62,112 bases of DNA from positions 1-62,112 of the forward strand of contig CADAHS010000010.1 in assembly GCA_902787825.1 (NCBI GenBank), given 5' to 3'. This stretch comes from an uncultured Ruminococcus sp. (GTDB lineage: Bacteria > Bacillota > Clostridia > Oscillospirales > Ruminococcaceae). Under the pieces are notes generated by a model. It saw only the letters and a program-made list of their open reading frames with translations, did no database searches and had not been told where the DNA came from. The position numbers and the translations under genes were made by a program. Positions 62,049 through 62,112 of this stretch are shown here, one piece after another; the first letter of the stretch is position 1; each line of letters opens with the position of its first letter.

Positions 62049-62112
62049 ATGTCGGCGACGACCTATGTTTCCGGGCCGTTGCCAGCCGAGTATTTTCAGC
62101 GATGATGAGCTT
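62049..62112 (-). rRNA. 5S rRNA, 3' part (cut by the window edge)
   Basis: On the minus strand the sequence ends ...GGTCGTCGCCGACAT, with GCTGGCAACGGCCCGG upstream, the 3' part of a bacterial 5S rRNA. The 5' half lies outside the window. Confidence 0.75.

Noticed and set aside
1-62112. CRISPR arrays or IS transposase genes
   Set aside because: I found no regularly spaced direct repeats and no transposase motifs; the palindromes in the methyltransferase gene are too small to carry one.

Overview
The window looks like a large integrative conjugative element (ICE) of a gut Bacillota, most likely a Ruminococcus-type Oscillospiraceae. This rests on the family make-up (MobL-type relaxase, PrgI, split VirB4, DUF3852-type pilin, SpoVG, DUF4314, YodL, large serine recombinase), on Thr-rich lipoprotein linkers, and on strong GGAGG ribosome sites. 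The right edge is chromosomal: a serine recombinase gene is followed by tRNA-Asn(GTT), a tRNA fragment and the 3' end of a 5S rRNA gene, all on the minus strand. No left end of the element is visible.

Layout. (1) 0.3-10.1 kb, plus strand: a long operon of small accessory genes. It holds a broken amidoligase paired with an AIG2/GGCT-like cyclotransferase, ribbon-helix-helix proteins, DUF4314, a decayed C5 cytosine methyltransferase, a phage-type antirepressor, YubB/LPD28-like and YodL proteins, a D12 adenine methyltransferase and SpoVG. (2) 10.2-30.9 kb, plus strand: the transfer region. It holds a lipoprotein, a 1803-residue thioester/Cna-B adhesin, a VirB2-like pilin, an embedded AbiE toxin-antitoxin pair, a Toprim primase-like protein, the coupling protein, VirB6, PrgI, split VirB4, an NlpC/P60-like protein that lacks its catalytic residues, an oriT-like spacer, an accessory RHH protein and the relaxase. 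(3) 30.9-53.5 kb, minus strand, AT-richer cargo: two separate agr quorum-sensing loci, each driving a small secreted protein and followed by an ABC transporter. Between them are a nuclease-helicase, a TSP3-repeat secreted protein and an MBL-fold hydrolase. A second copy of the relaxase 3' end (40.24-40.41 kb) splits this cargo, so it appears to have grown by accretion of two related elements. (4) 53.6-58.4 kb, plus strand: an XRE regulator, then a tight five-gene operon read as an unknown protein, a Pycsar-like cyclase plus TIR effector, and a type II Thoeris-like TM-macro ThsA plus TIR ThsB. (5) 58.7-61.85 kb: a sigma-like regulator, a candidate structured RNA of about 400 nt, small proteins and the integrase.

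The most unusual signal is a shared C-terminal tail: an acidic run ending in Met-rich -MSM, -MS or -SM. It occurs on at least ten otherwise unrelated soluble proteins of the element, including the AbiEii toxin, SpoVG and the primase-like protein, with a weaker form on the relaxase. The membrane parts of the secretion apparatus lack it. It could be a type IV secretion or localisation signal for proteins delivered with the DNA. Other points of note are Ser in place of Cys in both predicted agr pheromones, and a methyltransferase gene broken by three small palindromic inserts and a 55-bp tandem duplication.
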